Source: Sphingomonas nostoxanthinifaciens (GTDB lineage Bacteria; Pseudomonadota; Alphaproteobacteria; Sphingomonadales; Sphingomonadaceae). From it: a stretch of 64,000 nt of DNA. Positions 33,096 through 41,900 of this stretch are shown in pieces. Each line of letters opens with the position of its first letter. Position 1 is the stretch's first letter. The stretch is taken from positions 2,910,001 to 2,974,000 of the forward strand of contig NZ_CP082839.1 in NCBI RefSeq assembly GCF_019930585.1. The letters are read 5' to 3'. Made by a program: the position numbers and the translations under genes. The notes beneath the pieces were generated by a model. It saw only the letters and a list, made by a program, of their open reading frames with translations, searched no databases and was not told the origin of the DNA.

Positions 33096-34439
33096 CTACC
33101 GCATCAGCACCAGTTCCTCGGCCATGCTCGGGTGGAGCGCGATCGTGTCGTCGAACGCCTGCTTGGTGAGGCCGGCCTTCACCGCGATCGCCGCCGCCTG
33201 CAGGATCTCGGGCGCCTCGGGGCCGATCATGTGGATGCCAAGTACCTTCTCGGTCTCGGCATGGACGATCAATTTGTAGAGCGCGCGCTCGTTGCGGTTG
33301 GCGAGCACGTTCTTCATCGGGCGGAAATCGGAGGTGTAGACCTTCACCGCACCAAATTTGCCCTTGGCCTGAGATTCGGTGAGGCCCACGCCCGCCAGCG
33401 GCGGGTTGCTGAACACCGCCGACGGCACGCAGGCATAATCGACGCGATGCGGCTTGCCTCCGAACTGGGTGTCGGCGAAGGCCTGCCCCTCGCGGATGGC
33501 GACCGGGGTGAGCTGGATGCGGTCGGTGACGTCGCCCACCGCGAAGACGCTGTCGCACACCGTCTTGCTGTCGCCGTCGACCGGGATCGCGCCGCGATCG
33601 TTCAGCACGATGCCGGCGGTCTCGAGCCCCAGCCCGGCGGTGTTCGGGCGACGGCCGGTCGCGAACATCAGCATGTCGCAATGCAAGGGGTCGCTGCCGC
33701 TGATGTGGACCAGCAGCGAGCCGTCTTCCTGCTTCTCCGCCTTCTGGAAATTGGCGTGGAACTTGAAGTCGATGCCCTTGGCGGTCGAGATCTGAAGCAG
33801 TCGGTCGCGGATCTGCTCGTCATAGCCGCGCAGGATCTGGTCGGTGCGGTTGACCAATGTCACGTGCGCGCCGAACTGGTGGAAGATGCCGGCGAATTCG
33901 TTGGCGATGTAGCCAGCACCACCGATCACGATCCGCTTCGGCACGTCGGGCAGCTCGAACGCCTCGTTCGAGGTGATGCCGAGCTCGGCGCCGGGAAAAT
34001 CGGGAATGTCGGGGGTCGCGCCGGTCGCGATCAGGATCAGCTTGGACGTCACCGTCCGCTCGCCCACCTTGAGCGTGTTGGGGCCGAGCAACGTCGCGCG
34101 CGCCTTGATGATCTCGACATCGTTGTTGGCGAGCGTGGCGGAATAGATCGTTTCCAGCCGCGCCACCTCCGACAGCACGTTGTCGCGCAGCGTGGGCCAG
34201 CTGAAATCGCATTCGGGCACCTGCCAGCCGAAACGGCGCGCATCGGCCAGATCCTCGGCGAAATGCGCGCCGTAGATCAGTAGCTTCTTCGGCACGCAGC
34301 CGCGGATGACGCAGGTGCCGCCGACGCGAAACTCTTCCGCCACCGCGACCCGCGCGCCATGCGCCGCCGAGACCCGCGCCGCGCGCGTGCCGCCCGATCC
34401 GGCGCCGATCACGAAGAGGTCGTAGTCGTAATCGGCCAT
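33096..34439 (-). CDS. gor: glutathione-disulfide reductase
   Basis: An FAD flavoenzyme that reduces oxidised glutathione with NADPH, 447 residues. The N-terminal FAD motif is FVIGAGSGGTRAA; the redox disulfide is GGTCVIRGCVPKK; the NAD(P) Rossmann motif is IVIGGAGYIANEFAG; the second FAD site is VFAVGDVTDR; the C-terminal interface carries the His-Glu pair in LHPSMAEE. ATG 34439 (MADYDYD) is used; an ATG one codon upstream is also possible. Confidence 0.93.
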   Translation of the reverse strand: MADYDYDLFVIGAGSGGTRAARVSAAHGARVAVAEEFRVGGTCVIRGCVPKKLLIYGAHFAEDLADARRFGWQVPECDFSWPTLRDNVLSEVARLETIYSATLANNDVEIIKARATLLGPNTLKVGERTVTSKLILIATGATPDIPDFPGAELGITSNEAFELPDVPKRIVIGGAGYIANEFAGIFHQFGAHVTLVNRTDQILRGYDEQIRDRLLQISTAKGIDFKFHANFQKAEKQEDGSLLVHISGSDPLHCDMLMFATGRRPNTAGLGLETAGIVLNDRGAIPVDGDSKTVCDSVFAVGDVTDRIQLTPVAIREGQAFADTQFGGKPHRVDYACVPSAVFSNPPLAGVGLTESQAKGKFGAVKVYTSDFRPMKNVLANRNERALYKLIVHAETEKVLGIHMIGPEAPEILQAAAIAVKAGLTKQAFDDTIALHPSMAEELVLMR

Positions 34440-34573
34440 CATGTCGTCCGGTACAGGAGGAAGGGGGTGGCGGCGATGTAGGGGGTGCACCCCGTGCGGG
34501 CAATTCGGAAAGGCCGATCAATGTGATCGTCCGGCCTCTTGCCAGCGGCGCGCCCCGCCCGCATCCTCGCGCC

Positions 34574-35590
34574 ATGAAGACGATCGCCGCGCTGCTGCCG
34601 CTCCTGCTCGCCACCCCGCCCGCGCTCGCCGAGCGCTTCGAGTTGCCCGCCGGTCCCTCGACCGTCGCATGGGGCCATTACGAGGCGGCGGGCCGCCCGG
34701 TGCTGACGATCCGATCGGGCGACACGGTGAAGATCCACACGCTCATCACCAACAACCCCACCGGACTGGAGAAGGCCGGGGTCAAGCCGCAGGACATCGA
34801 GCAGTCGCTGCGCGACATCTATGCGCAGGTGACGGACAAGGGGCCGGGCGGCCACATCCTGACCGGCCCGATCGCGATCGAGGGCGCGCAGCCGGGCGAC
34901 ACGCTGGAGGTGCGGATCGAGAAGATCGATCTCGCCATCCCCTATGCCTATAACGCCTTCCGCTACGGTGCGGGCTTCCTGACCGACGATTTCCCGTATT
35001 CGCGGATGAAGATCATCCCGCTCGACGCGAAGTCGATGACCGCGCATTTCGCGCCCAGCATCACGATCCCGCTCCATCCCTTCTTTGGCAGCATGGGCGT
35101 GGCGCCGCCGCCTGCCTTCGGCCGTTACGACAGCACCGCGCCGACGATCATCGGCGGCAACATGGACAATAAGGATCTGGTCGCGGGCACGACGCTCTAC
35201 CTGCCGGTCTACGCGCCCGGCGCCCTGTTCGAGGTGGGCGACGGCCATGCCGGGCAAGGCAATGGCGAGGTCGACATCACCGCGCTCGAGACCAGCCTCG
35301 TCGGCACGTTCACCTTCGTGCTGCACAAGGGCGGCCTTGCCGGGCCGGCCTATCCGCGCGCCGAGACGCCGACCCATTATATCGCGATGGGCTTCGACGA
35401 CGATCTGTCGAACGCGACGCGCAAGGCGCTTCGCAACATGATCGACTGGCTGGTGGCGTACAAGGGGATGACGCGCGACGATGCCTATATGCTGCTGAGC
35501 GTCGCCGGCGACGTGTCGGTGACCGAGCTGGTCGATCGCAACAAGGGCGTCCACGTCTCGCTCGCCAAGGCTTTGTTCACGGGCAAGTGA
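34574..35590 (+). CDS. secreted acetamidase/formamidase-family protein
   Basis: A 338-residue protein with a signal peptide (LLPLLLATPPALA) and the FmdA/AmdA fold motifs GPGGHILTGPIAIEGAQPGD, APTIIGGNMDNKDL and GDGHAGQGNGEVD. Family members hydrolyse short amides to ammonia and a carboxylate. The export signal is a departure from cytosolic FmdA. It overlaps mpg by GTGA. The substrate is unknown. Confidence 0.87.
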   Translation: MKTIAALLPLLLATPPALAERFELPAGPSTVAWGHYEAAGRPVLTIRSGDTVKIHTLITNNPTGLEKAGVKPQDIEQSLRDIYAQVTDKGPGGHILTGPIAIEGAQPGDTLEVRIEKIDLAIPYAYNAFRYGAGFLTDDFPYSRMKIIPLDAKSMTAHFAPSITIPLHPFFGSMGVAPPPAFGRYDSTAPTIIGGNMDNKDLVAGTTLYLPVYAPGALFEVGDGHAGQGNGEVDITALETSLVGTFTFVLHKGGLAGPAYPRAETPTHYIAMGFDDDLSNATRKALRNMIDWLVAYKGMTRDDAYMLLSVAGDVSVTELVDRNKGVHVSLAKALFTGK

Positions 35591-36156
35591 GCCTGCCCGA
35601 CGGCTTCTTCGCGCAGGATGTGGTCGACCTCGCCCGCGCGCTGATCGGGGTCGAATTGCTGGTCGACGGGGTCGGCGGCACGATCGTCGAGACCGAGGCC
35701 TACGACATCGACGACGCCGCCGCGCACAGCTTTCGCGGCCCCAGCCCGCGCAACGCAGCGATGTTCGGTCCGGTCGGCCACGCTTATGTCTATCGCATCT
35801 ACGGGCTGCACTGGTGCCTCAACCTCGTCGGCGGCAGCCGACCGGGCGGCGCGGTGCTGATCCGTGCGCTGGAACCGACGCTGGGGATCGAGCGGATGGT
35901 GATGCGGCGCAGCCTCGTCGACCCGCGTGCGCTGTGCAGCGGTCCGGGCAAGCTGGCGCAGGCGCTCGCCATCACCCGCGCGCTGGATGGGAATGCCCTC
36001 GATCTCCCGCCGTTCGCGTTGCACCATCCCGGCGCGGCGACGCGGGACATTCTCAGCGGTCCGCGCATCGGCATCACCCGCGCCGCCGATCTGCCCTGGC
36101 GCTTCGGGGCTGCAGGATCGCGCTTCCTGAGCCGTCCTTTCGCGCGCAGCGGCTGA
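35587..36156 (+). CDS. mpg: 3-methyladenine DNA glycosylase (AAG/Mpg type)
   Basis: Excises alkylated purines such as 3-methyladenine. It has 189 residues and starts at GTG 35587. The catalytic Glu37 and Tyr39 lie in IVETEAYD; HSFRGPSPRNAAMFGPVG, AYVYRIYGLHWCLN (intercalating Tyr) and the late SGPGKLAQAL all match the AAG family. The gene is translationally coupled to the amidase. The coupling to an unrelated secreted enzyme looks incidental. Confidence 0.93.
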   Translation: MSLPDGFFAQDVVDLARALIGVELLVDGVGGTIVETEAYDIDDAAAHSFRGPSPRNAAMFGPVGHAYVYRIYGLHWCLNLVGGSRPGGAVLIRALEPTLGIERMVMRRSLVDPRALCSGPGKLAQALAITRALDGNALDLPPFALHHPGAATRDILSGPRIGITRAADLPWRFGAAGSRFLSRPFARSG

Positions 36157-36254
36157 CGCACACGCCGTAACAAATCGCGCCCAGGCCGTTACAGACTCTC
36201 AACGAATTTTTATTCTCTTAAGAGTAGTCCGGATTGGACCAATCGGGGACTGTG

Positions 36255-37679
36255 ATGCTAAACTGGTTCAAGGCCGACGCACCAATCCGGACAAAGTTCG
36301 AAGTTTTGGTGGCGGTGCAAGCAACGATCGCGGCGATGAGCATCGCCGGTATCTATCTCGCCGCGCACGCGCCGCCCGAGAAGCTCGGCTCCCTGATGAT
36401 CGGCGGCGTCGCGATCGTATTGTTGCCGGTGCTGCTGACATGGTGGTCCGGCAAGGTGATCAGCGATCCCTATGTCGCCACCGTCCTCCGCATGGAAGGG
36501 TTGGCGGCCGGCGACGTCACGAGCGAGGTCGGCTTCGCCGATCACAAGGATTGCGTCGGCCGGATGGCGCGCGCGATGGCGGTGTTCCGCTCGAACGCCG
36601 AGGCGGTCAAGCTGGCGGGCGAGACCTCCGAAGTCGTCGTCCGCCGGCTCGGCGAAGGCCTCAGCCGCCTTGCCGCAAGCGACCTGACGCTGCGGATCGA
36701 GGAGCCGTTCGGCGGCCATTACGAAGAATTGCGCCGCGATTTCAACCGCGCGATGGATGCCGTGAGCGCCACATTGTCGAAGGTTTCGAACGCCACCGGC
36801 GCGATCAACACCGGCGCCAGTGAGATCCGCCAGGCATCGGACGATCTGTCGCAGCGGACCGAACAGCAGGCGGCCAGCCTCGAAGAAACCGCCGCGGCGA
36901 TGAACGAGATTACCGATACGGTGCGACAGGCGGCCGGCGGCGCGGCCGAGGCCAACAAGGCGGTCGAGCAGGCGCGCGTCGATGCGGCACAGGCCGGCGA
37001 GGTCGTGCGGCGTGCGGTCGAGGCGATGGGCGGGATCGAGCGCACCTCCAACGAGATTTCCGACATCGTCTCGATGATCGATGGCATCGCCTTCCAGACC
37101 AACCTGCTGGCGCTGAACGCCGGCGTCGAGGCGGCGCGTGCGGGCGACGCCGGTCGCGGCTTTGCCGTGGTCGCATCCGAGGTGCGTGCGCTCGCTCAGC
37201 GCTCGGCCGAAGCTGCCAAGGACGTCAAGCTGCGCATCCTCGCATCGGGCGAGCAGGTCGCGGCGGGCGTCGAGCTCGTCACCGAGACCGGCCAGTCGCT
37301 CCGCCGCATCATCGAGCGGGTCGGCCATATCAGCACGCTCGTCTCGGCGATCGCGACCTCGGCCGAGCAGCAGGCAACCGGCCTGCAGCAGGTCAACACG
37401 GCGGTGGGCGAGATGGACAATGTCACCCAGCAGAATGCGGCGATGGTCGAGCAGGCGACGGCTGCGGCGCGCAGCCTCGCGACTGAAGCCGACGCCCTGG
37501 CTCGCGAAGTCGCCCGCTTTCGCATCGACGACGCCCCGAGCCCGCACGCCGAAGCCAATGTGCACGAGCTGCAGCATCGCGCCGCCGCGGCTGTTCGCCA
37601 GATCGCGCGTGCGCGCCCCGCGCGCAGCGGGGGCAATGCGGCCGTCGCGGTTGCGGACGACGATTGGTCGTCCTTTTAA
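36255..37679 (+). CDS. methyl-accepting chemotaxis protein without periplasmic sensor
   Basis: A 474-residue chemoreceptor. Two N-terminal membrane helices (about 17-36 and 47-65) are separated by only about 10 residues, so no periplasmic ligand domain exists. HAMP-like segments follow, and the signalling hairpin [20 protein letters not shown] with [13 protein letters not shown] is typical. The tip has Gly for the usual Ala in LNAGVEAA. It probably senses an internal or membrane-linked cue. ATG 36255 is chosen over a TTG seven codons upstream. Confidence 0.9.
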   Translation: MLNWFKADAPIRTKFEVLVAVQATIAAMSIAGIYLAAHAPPEKLGSLMIGGVAIVLLPVLLTWWSGKVISDPYVATVLRMEGLAAGDVTSEVGFADHKDCVGRMARAMAVFRSNAEAVKLAGETSEVVVRRLGEGLSRLAASDLTLRIEEPFGGHYEELRRDFNRAMDAVSATLSKVSNATGAINTGASEIRQASDDLSQRTEQQAASLEETAAAMNEITDTVRQAAGGAAEANKAVEQARVDAAQAGEVVRRAVEAMGGIERTSNEISDIVSMIDGIAFQTNLLALNAGVEAARAGDAGRGFAVVASEVRALAQRSAEAAKDVKLRILASGEQVAAGVELVTETGQSLRRIIERVGHISTLVSAIATSAEQQATGLQQVNTAVGEMDNVTQQNAAMVEQATAAARSLATEADALAREVARFRIDDAPSPHAEANVHELQHRAAAAVRQIARARPARSGGNAAVAVADDDWSSF

Positions 37680-37741
37680 GGGCCCGCCGCTGACGATCGA
37701 TCCGGAGGGAACCGGAGGGGCTGCTCGTCGGTAGCTCCTCC

Positions 37742-38476
37742 ATGCTCCGCGCGCTCTCCCTCGGCATCGCCGACCTCGCCGATCCACGCATCCTGGGGGT
37801 GCTGGTCCGCTCGCTGCTGGTGACGTTGCTCGTCTTTGCCGGGCTCGGGCTGGTCATCGCCTGGGCGCTCACCGGCGCCAATCCGTGCGGCTGGCTGTTC
37901 GACGATACGTGCGTGCTGGGTCTGTCGGCGAGCGGGCTCGGCGCGCTGATGCTGACCGTGCTGGGGATCTGGTTCCTGTTCCCCGCGGTCGCGCTGGGCG
38001 TGATCGCGGCCTACATGGACCGCATCGTCGGCATCGTCGAGGCGAAGCATTATCCCGAGGCCGCGGCGGCTGCCCGTCCGCTCGGCTGGGGGCGCGGCGC
38101 CTTGCTCGGGTTGCGCTCGAGCCTGCGCATCATCCTCTACAATCTGGTCGCTTTGCCCTTCTATATCCTGCTGCTGGTGACCGGCATCGGCACGTTGGTG
38201 CTGTTCGTGCTGGTCAACGGCGTCGCCTTCGGGCGCGACCTCGGCGAGATGGTGGCGGCGCGGCACGACGATCGCACCCATCGCCAATTGTGGCTCGCCA
38301 ATACGCGCGGCGAGCGGAGCCTGCTCGGCGGGATCGTGACCGGCCTGTTCCTGATCCCGATCGTGAACCTGATCGCGCCGATCCTCGGCGCGACGGCGGC
38401 GGCACACCTCTTCCACGGTCGGCCGCGACCGACGATCGTGTCCGCCTCGACGATCGATCCGCTCCAGCCGGATTGA
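37742..38476 (+). CDS. EI24/CysZ-like integral membrane protein
   Basis: A 244-residue protein with five or six predicted helices and EI24-domain motifs: RSSLRIILYNLVALPFYILL, then VNGVAFGRDLGEMVAARH and a late IPIVNLIAPILGATAAAHLF. E. coli CysZ of this superfamily moves sulfate, but the alphaproteobacterial group is not characterised, so transport of sulfate should not be assumed. It stands alone before the GH27 promoter. Confidence 0.85.
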   Translation: MLRALSLGIADLADPRILGVLVRSLLVTLLVFAGLGLVIAWALTGANPCGWLFDDTCVLGLSASGLGALMLTVLGIWFLFPAVALGVIAAYMDRIVGIVEAKHYPEAAAAARPLGWGRGALLGLRSSLRIILYNLVALPFYILLLVTGIGTLVLFVLVNGVAFGRDLGEMVAARHDDRTHRQLWLANTRGERSLLGGIVTGLFLIPIVNLIAPILGATAAAHLFHGRPRPTIVSASTIDPLQPD

Positions 38477-38486
38477 CGCCCCACGC

Positions 38487-38502
38487 AGATCGTATACGAT
38501 CT
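38487..38502. promoter_or_regulatory. TCGTATACGA-type operator, site 1 (before GH27)
   Basis: A perfect 16-bp palindrome, AGATCGTATACGATCT, ending 26 bp before the GH27 start. It shares the core TCGTATACGA with sites at 52601, 57469 and 63266. GTATAC-centred palindromes are typical binding sites of GntR/FCD regulators, one of which is encoded at 59437. Confidence 0.8.
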
Positions 38503-38528
38503 ACGCACAATATTCCTGGGGGAGAGCC

Positions 38529-40076
38529 GTGACGATGATCCGCCGAGCCTGCGCGACGCTGATCGGCCTGCTCGCTGCGCTCGGCGCGCAGGCGCGGCCA
38601 CCGATCGGCGCGGACATGACCGGCGACTGGGTGGTCACCGCCGCACCGTCCAATCCGGGCGTGCGGCTGCTTCACATCGCCCGCGCGGCGAACGGCGTAA
38701 CCGGCACGATCACATCGGATTGGTATGGCGAGCTGCCGATGCTCGACGTGACGACGGAGCCCGCGGCTTTGTCCTTCTCGATCTATAACGGCAATCCGCG
38801 CATCGCCCGGATGCGCTTCCGCTTCGCGCAGGTCGGCAGCCAGTGGCACCTGACCGGGGCCGGTCGGCGGGGATCGAGCGACGCGCCGGCGCATCGCGCG
38901 ACGGGCGCGGAGCTGGCGCGGCTGACCTTCCACGCCGCCCCTCTGCCGCCTTTGCGCGAGCTGCCCGACGATGGCCTCGCGCGCACGCCACCGATGGGGT
39001 GGAGCAGCTGGAACAAGTTCGAGGCCGCGATCGACGACGTGACGGTGCGCGCGACTGCCGACGCGATGGTGCGCTCCGGGCTGCGCGATGCCGGCTATCA
39101 TTACGTGAACATCGACGACGGCTGGCAGGGCGCGCGCGACGCGCAGGGCATTCTCCATCCCAATGCCCGCTTCCCCGACATGAAGGCGCTGGCGGATTAT
39201 GTGCATGCGCGCGGGCTCAAGATCGGCATCTACAGCTCGCCGGGCCCGAAGACCTGTGCCGGCTTTCCCGGCAGCTACGGCCATGCCGCGCAGGATGCGA
39301 AGACCTTCGCCGCGTGGGGCATCGACTATCTAAAATATGATCTCTGCTCGGGCGAAGGCTTCTTCAACACTGCGGAGAGCGTGCGCGCGACCTATCAGGA
39401 GATGGGCGCGGCACTGCGCGCGACCGGCCGGCCGATCGTCTACTCGCTATGCGAATATGGCCGGTTCGACGTCGGCGCGTGGGGCCGCAAGGTCGGTGGG
39501 CACCTCTGGCGCACGACGCGCGACATTACCGACGATTACGGCAACATGGCCGGCATCGGCTTCGAGAGCGACGGCATGCCGGACCATGCCGGACCGGGCG
39601 GATGGAACGACCCCGACATGCTGGAGATCGGCAATGGCGGCATGACCGCCGACGAGGAGCGCACCCACCTCGTTTTGTGGGCGATGCAGGCGGCGCCGCT
39701 GATGCTGGGCAACGACCTCACGACCGCCGCCCCGGCGACGCTCGCGCTGTTGTCGAATCGCGCGGTGATCGTGATCGATCAGGACCGGCTGGGCGTGCAG
39801 GGCCGGCGCGCATCGATCGACCGCGCGACCGAGGTCTGGACCAAGATGCTTGCCGACGGCACCACCGCCGTCGCCTTGTTCAACCGCGCCGACAAGGCGC
39901 AGGACGTGGTGGCGGTGTGGCGCCAGATCGGCCTGGCGGACGATGGCGCGGTGCACGACGTGTGGACGGGGACCGATACACCGCACCCCGGAACGAACTA
40001 TACGGCGCGAGTGCCGGCGCGCGGGGTGGTGCTGTTGATCGTGCGGCCGCCGTCCCAACGCCAAATCGTCGGATAA
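38529..40076 (+). CDS. GH27-family glycosidase, alpha-galactosidase-like, secreted
   Basis: A 515-residue exported protein. A signal peptide (LIGLLAALGAQA) and a beta-rich N-terminal domain of about 130 residues precede the GH27 barrel, which begins at TPPMGWSSWNKF. The nucleophile is Asp271 in LKYDLCS; the acid/base Asp is expected in LWRTTRDITDD; GGWNDPDMLEIG is another family block. GH27 includes alpha-galactosidases and beta-L-arabinopyranosidases. Extensin serines carry alpha-galactose, which would suit the operator-linked regulon, but specificity is inferred. GTG 38529 has the better ribosome-site spacing; ATG 38535 is an alternative. Confidence 0.88.
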   Translation: MTMIRRACATLIGLLAALGAQARPPIGADMTGDWVVTAAPSNPGVRLLHIARAANGVTGTITSDWYGELPMLDVTTEPAALSFSIYNGNPRIARMRFRFAQVGSQWHLTGAGRRGSSDAPAHRATGAELARLTFHAAPLPPLRELPDDGLARTPPMGWSSWNKFEAAIDDVTVRATADAMVRSGLRDAGYHYVNIDDGWQGARDAQGILHPNARFPDMKALADYVHARGLKIGIYSSPGPKTCAGFPGSYGHAAQDAKTFAAWGIDYLKYDLCSGEGFFNTAESVRATYQEMGAALRATGRPIVYSLCEYGRFDVGAWGRKVGGHLWRTTRDITDDYGNMAGIGFESDGMPDHAGPGGWNDPDMLEIGNGGMTADEERTHLVLWAMQAAPLMLGNDLTTAAPATLALLSNRAVIVIDQDRLGVQGRRASIDRATEVWTKMLADGTTAVALFNRADKAQDVVAVWRQIGLADDGAVHDVWTGTDTPHPGTNYTARVPARGVVLLIVRPPSQRQIVG

Positions 40077-40223
40077 TCTGCGTAAATCACGCAAGCAGCA
40101 TCGCCCGAATCCACGCAACTTCCATCGAAATCCAACTTAGATCGTTAACAGCCGATTCAGGTGTTTCTCGAATTGTAAAGCGACTGTTAATTCACCCTTG
40201 TTCTTCAAACAAAGGGGCTTGCA

Positions 40224-40712
40224 ATGCGGTATTCGATCTTGGCGGCGGTGGTTGCAGCGACAATCGGTGGGGCAGCTGTCGCCGATGCATCGGTTGTCTA
40301 CAGCTATAGCAATCCTGTGGGCGGCGCGTCGTTCAGTTATACGGCCAGCGATTTCATCACCAGCAACACCGCCATCAGCGGCGCGGCGACGAACTCCTGC
40401 TCCGTATTCGGTTTCACCTGCACCTCGGTCAACTTTTCGTTCTCCGGCGCCATCGCCACGATTTCTGCGAGCAGCCTGTTCCAGAGCCCGTTTGGCTCGC
40501 TCCCATTTTCGGACTCGTCGACGTTCAACGCGGCGGATCTGATGACGCCGGGTGCGCATGGCTCGACCAGCAACATCTTCGCATCGCTGACCGTGACGCA
40601 GATGGGCGGCGCCGTGCCGGAGCCTGCATCGTGGGCGATGATGCTGGCCGGCTTCGGCATTGCCGGCGGCGCGATGCGGCGGCGGCGTAACCTGGCGGTC
40701 AGCTTCGGCTGA
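40224..40712 (+). CDS. PEP-CTERM sorting-domain protein
   Basis: A 162-residue exported protein with a signal peptide (AAVVAATIGGAAVADA), a Ser/Thr-rich middle with one Cys pair (NSCSVFGFTC), and the sorting tail VPEPASWAMMLAGFG followed by AMRRRR. PEP-CTERM tails are processed by exosortase, usually in organisms that make exopolysaccharide. The role of the mature part is unknown. It lies after GH27 and is followed by a repeat. Confidence 0.9.
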   Translation: MRYSILAAVVAATIGGAAVADASVVYSYSNPVGGASFSYTASDFITSNTAISGAATNSCSVFGFTCTSVNFSFSGAIATISASSLFQSPFGSLPFSDSSTFNAADLMTPGAHGSTSNIFASLTVTQMGGAVPEPASWAMMLAGFGIAGGAMRRRRNLAVSFG

Positions 40713-40756
40713 TTGCGCGGAGCGTAATATTAAGACCGAAACCTGGTCTCGCTACC

Positions 40757-40841
40757 CGTCATCCCGGACTTGATCCGGGATCCCGCTTCTTCTGTCTTCG
40801 TCGGAAGACAAGCGGGGCCCCGGATCAGGTCCGGGGCGACG
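40757..40841. repeat. REP-like palindrome, family A copy 4
   Basis: The left arm CGTCATCCCGGACTTGATCC... (40757-40788) pairs with a diverged right arm ending GATCAGGTCCGGGGCGACG (40810-40841); a short TCTTCGTCGGAAGA stem forms the tip. The right arm overlaps the 3' end of the epimerase gene, supplying its stop codon. Confidence 0.87.
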
Positions 40842-41820
40842 GCAAGCCTGCCGTTTGACCCCAGAACCCCGGCTCGGGCGGCATCAGCATGCCGCCCGCA
40901 TCGAGGCGCACCCCGCCCGGCCGATCCTCGCGCAGCCACAGCGGGCCGTCGAGATCGGCGCAGTCGGCCGCCTGCGCCACGCGCCAGGCCGCCGCGATCG
41001 ACAGCGAGGTCGAGATCATGCAGCCGACCATCACGCCCAGCCCGCGCGCCCGCGCGCCCGCCAGCAGGTAAAGCGCCTCGGTGAGGCCGCCACTCTTGTC
41101 GAGCTTGATGTTGACCATGTCGTAGCGCGTCGCCAGCCGATCGAGATCGGCGGCGACGTGCGCGGATTCGTCGGCGCAGATCGGTACGCTGCGGACGAAG
41201 CCCCCCAGCGCCGCGTCCTCGGCCGCCGGCAGCGGCTGCTCGAGGAATTCGACGCCGCATTCGGCCAGCACCGGCTGCATGACGGCGAGGAGATCGAGCG
41301 ACCAGCTTTCGTTCGCATCCACCACCAGCCGTGCTGCGGGCACCTCCGCGCGCACCGCGCGCAACGCGGCGGCAGGGTCGTCGGCATCGACCTTGACCTT
41401 GACGACGCGCGCGTCTGCCAGCGCGCGCGCCGCCTCGGCCATGCGCGCGGGCGTGTCGATCCCGACCGTCAGCGCGGTGGCGATCGGCGAAAGCGGTGGG
41501 CCGCCCGCAGCCGCCAGTCGCGCCTCCAGATCCCACAGGGCGCAGTCGACGGCGTTGCGCGCCGCACCCGGCGGCAGCAAGGCCCGCAATTCCTCGCGCC
41601 CCGCCCCGCCCGCCAGCGCATCGACGACCGACACGATCTGATCGCGCGCGCGCTCGGCGGTCTCGCCATAACGCGCGAGCGGCACGCCCTCGCCGCGCCC
41701 GAATAGTCCGTCAGCGGTGACGGTCGCGACCACGACGTCGGCCATCGTCCGCGTGCCGCGCGCGATGCGGAACGGCTTGGCGAGCGGCCAATGCTCGACA
41801 GCGGCGGTCAGGATGCGCAT
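40825..41820 (-). CDS. enolase-superfamily dipeptide epimerase
   Basis: A 331-residue member of the muconate-lactonizing/L-Ala-D/L-Glu epimerase group. Catalytic lysines are in KVKVD (K141/K143) and NIKLDKSGG (K239); metal ligands are Asp168 (DANESW), Glu194 (EQPLP) and Asp217 (ADES). Such enzymes epimerise the second residue of dipeptides, and substrate range varies widely. It lies 80 nt downstream of the POT transporter on the same strand and probably ends that operon. Its stop codon lies inside a palindromic repeat, so the last few residues (GLPSPRT) are repeat-derived. Confidence 0.88.
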   Translation of the reverse strand: MRILTAAVEHWPLAKPFRIARGTRTMADVVVATVTADGLFGRGEGVPLARYGETAERARDQIVSVVDALAGGAGREELRALLPPGAARNAVDCALWDLEARLAAAGGPPLSPIATALTVGIDTPARMAEAARALADARVVKVKVDADDPAAALRAVRAEVPAARLVVDANESWSLDLLAVMQPVLAECGVEFLEQPLPAAEDAALGGFVRSVPICADESAHVAADLDRLATRYDMVNIKLDKSGGLTEALYLLAGARARGLGVMVGCMISTSLSIAAAWRVAQAADCADLDGPLWLREDRPGGVRLDAGGMLMPPEPGFWGQTAGLPSPRT

Positions 41821-41857
41821 GCGGCCGCGCCTAAGCGCCCACGCTTCGAAATGTAAG

Positions 41858-41885
41858 CGTCACCCCAATGCATGTCGGGATGACG
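41858..41885. repeat. degenerate REP-like hairpin, family A copy 5
   Basis: A 28-bp remnant, CGTCACCCCAATGCATG then TCGGGATGACG, keeps the outer CGTCA/TGACG arms of family A but has lost the inner palindrome. It lies between the POT gene and the epimerase and could reduce transcription into the latter. Confidence 0.6.
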
Positions 41886-41900
41886 TCCGGGATGCTTCGC

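Noticed and set aside
36215-36224. CTCTTAAGAG palindrome before the chemoreceptor gene
   Set aside because: Single 10-bp copy with no second occurrence noticed and no known factor; could be chance in an AT-richer leader.
40145-40190. TTAACAG / CTGTTAA inverted pair before the PEP-CTERM gene
   Set aside because: Short 7-bp arms with a 32-nt spacer; too weak to call an operator or hairpin.
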